Source of the DNA: an uncultured Bacilli bacterium
GTDB taxonomy: Bacteria; Bacillota_I; Bacilli_A; RFN20; CAG-288
NCBI GenBank assembly: GCA_934700375.1
Contig: CAKUXT010000147.1
Coordinates: 1-5,127, forward strand
DNA: 5,127 nt
Direction of reading: 5' to 3'
Shown here: one piece after another, positions 4,763 to 5,127 of the stretch
Position numbering within the stretch: the stretch's first letter is position 1
How the letters are laid out: the number at the start of each line of letters is the position of its first letter
Program-made: the position numbers and the translations under genes
The notes under the pieces: generated by a model
What the model was told of the DNA's origin: nothing
The model's input: only the letters and a program-made list of their open reading frames with translations
Databases searched by the model: none

Positions 4763-5127
4763 ATGAAAAAGAGACATGTAGCATTTGTATTGACATCGTT
4801 GATGATGTTAGCCGGCTGTAGTGAAGGAAAGGTGTCTGAGAATAAACCGACGGAGACTCCTGCTGTAACTGATAAAGTAACAGAAGGTGTTACAACCGAC
4901 AAGATCACTTCTACGGAAACGCCTGTTACGACAGAGAAATTCGATGAATTGGCAAACTTAAGAGAACAGGCTATCGCCTATCTTGATAGCATTGATACTT
5001 CTCTTTATCGCGAAAAGGAAAGAACGGAATTGGAAGCGACAATTGCGACGATGAAGACAGCCATCAATGCTCCTGATGCAACAGCCGAATCGATTCAGGC
5101 TGCCATTGAATCTTTCAAGGCTTACTT
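4763..5127 (+). CDS. Lipoprotein with Thr/Pro-rich stalk and FIVAR-like helical segment (incomplete at window edge)
   Basis: The frame is open for 121 codons and runs off the right edge. The signal peptide MKKRHVAFVLTSLMMLAGC has lipobox LAGC with Cys19 as the lipid anchor. Residues 28-59 are a Thr/Pro/Lys-rich stalk holding an internal repeat: TETPAVTDK at 30-38 and TETPVTTEK at 51-59, with a related VTEGVTTDK between. From residue 60 the sequence is helical, with a pattern (LREQAIAYLDSI, then YREKERTELEATIATMKTAI, then ESIQAAIESFKAYL) like the three-helix FIVAR-type modules of Gram-positive surface proteins. Those modules usually serve as spacers or sugar-binding parts; no enzyme domain is seen yet. 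It follows the SGNH lipoprotein by 20 bases and so is probably co-expressed with it, and the missing C-terminal part may carry a further glycan-related domain. Confidence 0.85.
   Translation, partial: MKKRHVAFVLTSLMMLAGCSEGKVSENKPTETPAVTDKVTEGVTTDKITSTETPVTTEKFDELANLREQAIAYLDSIDTSLYREKERTELEATIATMKTAINAPDATAESIQAAIESFKAY
4850..4939 (+). repeat. Degenerate repeat in the lipoprotein stalk
   Basis: Two 27-base copies (4850-4876 and 4913-4939) encode TETPAVTDK and TETPVTTEK. They differ mostly at third codon positions, which points to selection on the protein, as expected of a stalk lifting a domain away from the membrane. Confidence 0.6.

Overview
The window looks like chromosomal DNA of a low-GC, Gram-positive anaerobe (Bacillota). 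The support is AT-rich intergenic DNA, purine-rich AGGAG-type ribosome binding sites, three lipoprotein signal peptides ending in a lipobox cysteine, a CcpA-type cre-like site, and a flavin reductase-rubredoxin fusion of the kind found in strict anaerobes. A host-associated lineage such as Erysipelotrichia is a guess from general feel only.

Layout. Positions 1-362 are noncoding: a hairpin resembling a terminator near the left edge, then a candidate promoter with a perfect TATAAT. At 363-1010 (+) lies a 215-aa flavin reductase-like protein with a C-terminal rubredoxin domain (Hrb type), probably an electron carrier in O2/NO detoxification. At 1103-1474 (-) is the detached C-terminal end of an AlbA_2/Schlafen-type ATP-binding regulator. 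Its N-terminal domain is missing, so I call it a gene remnant. Positions 1475-1685 hold no recognisable gene. A strong two-way terminator at 1686-1731 follows.

The right half is a surface-lipoprotein locus. A small 164-aa lipoprotein (1750-2244, -) is transcribed away from a large 720-aa lipoprotein (2580-4742, +). The large one carries three tandem concanavalin/LamG-like (DUF1080-like) beta-sandwich repeats followed by an SGNH hydrolase domain whose GDS motif reads GHS. Twenty bases further on, in the same direction, begins a third lipoprotein (4763 to the window edge, incomplete) with a Thr/Pro-rich stalk and a FIVAR-like helical segment. A cre-like operator sits just upstream of the large gene, suggesting that the two-gene operon is switched off when preferred sugars are present. 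The inferred job is binding and deacylation of a glycan at the cell surface; the substrate cannot be read from the sequence.

No CRISPR array, tRNA, rRNA, complete mobile element or clear new defence system is visible. The most notable items are the GHS variant SGNH lipoprotein with triplicated lectin-like domains, its operator region, and the decayed regulator with its VGDK repeats.
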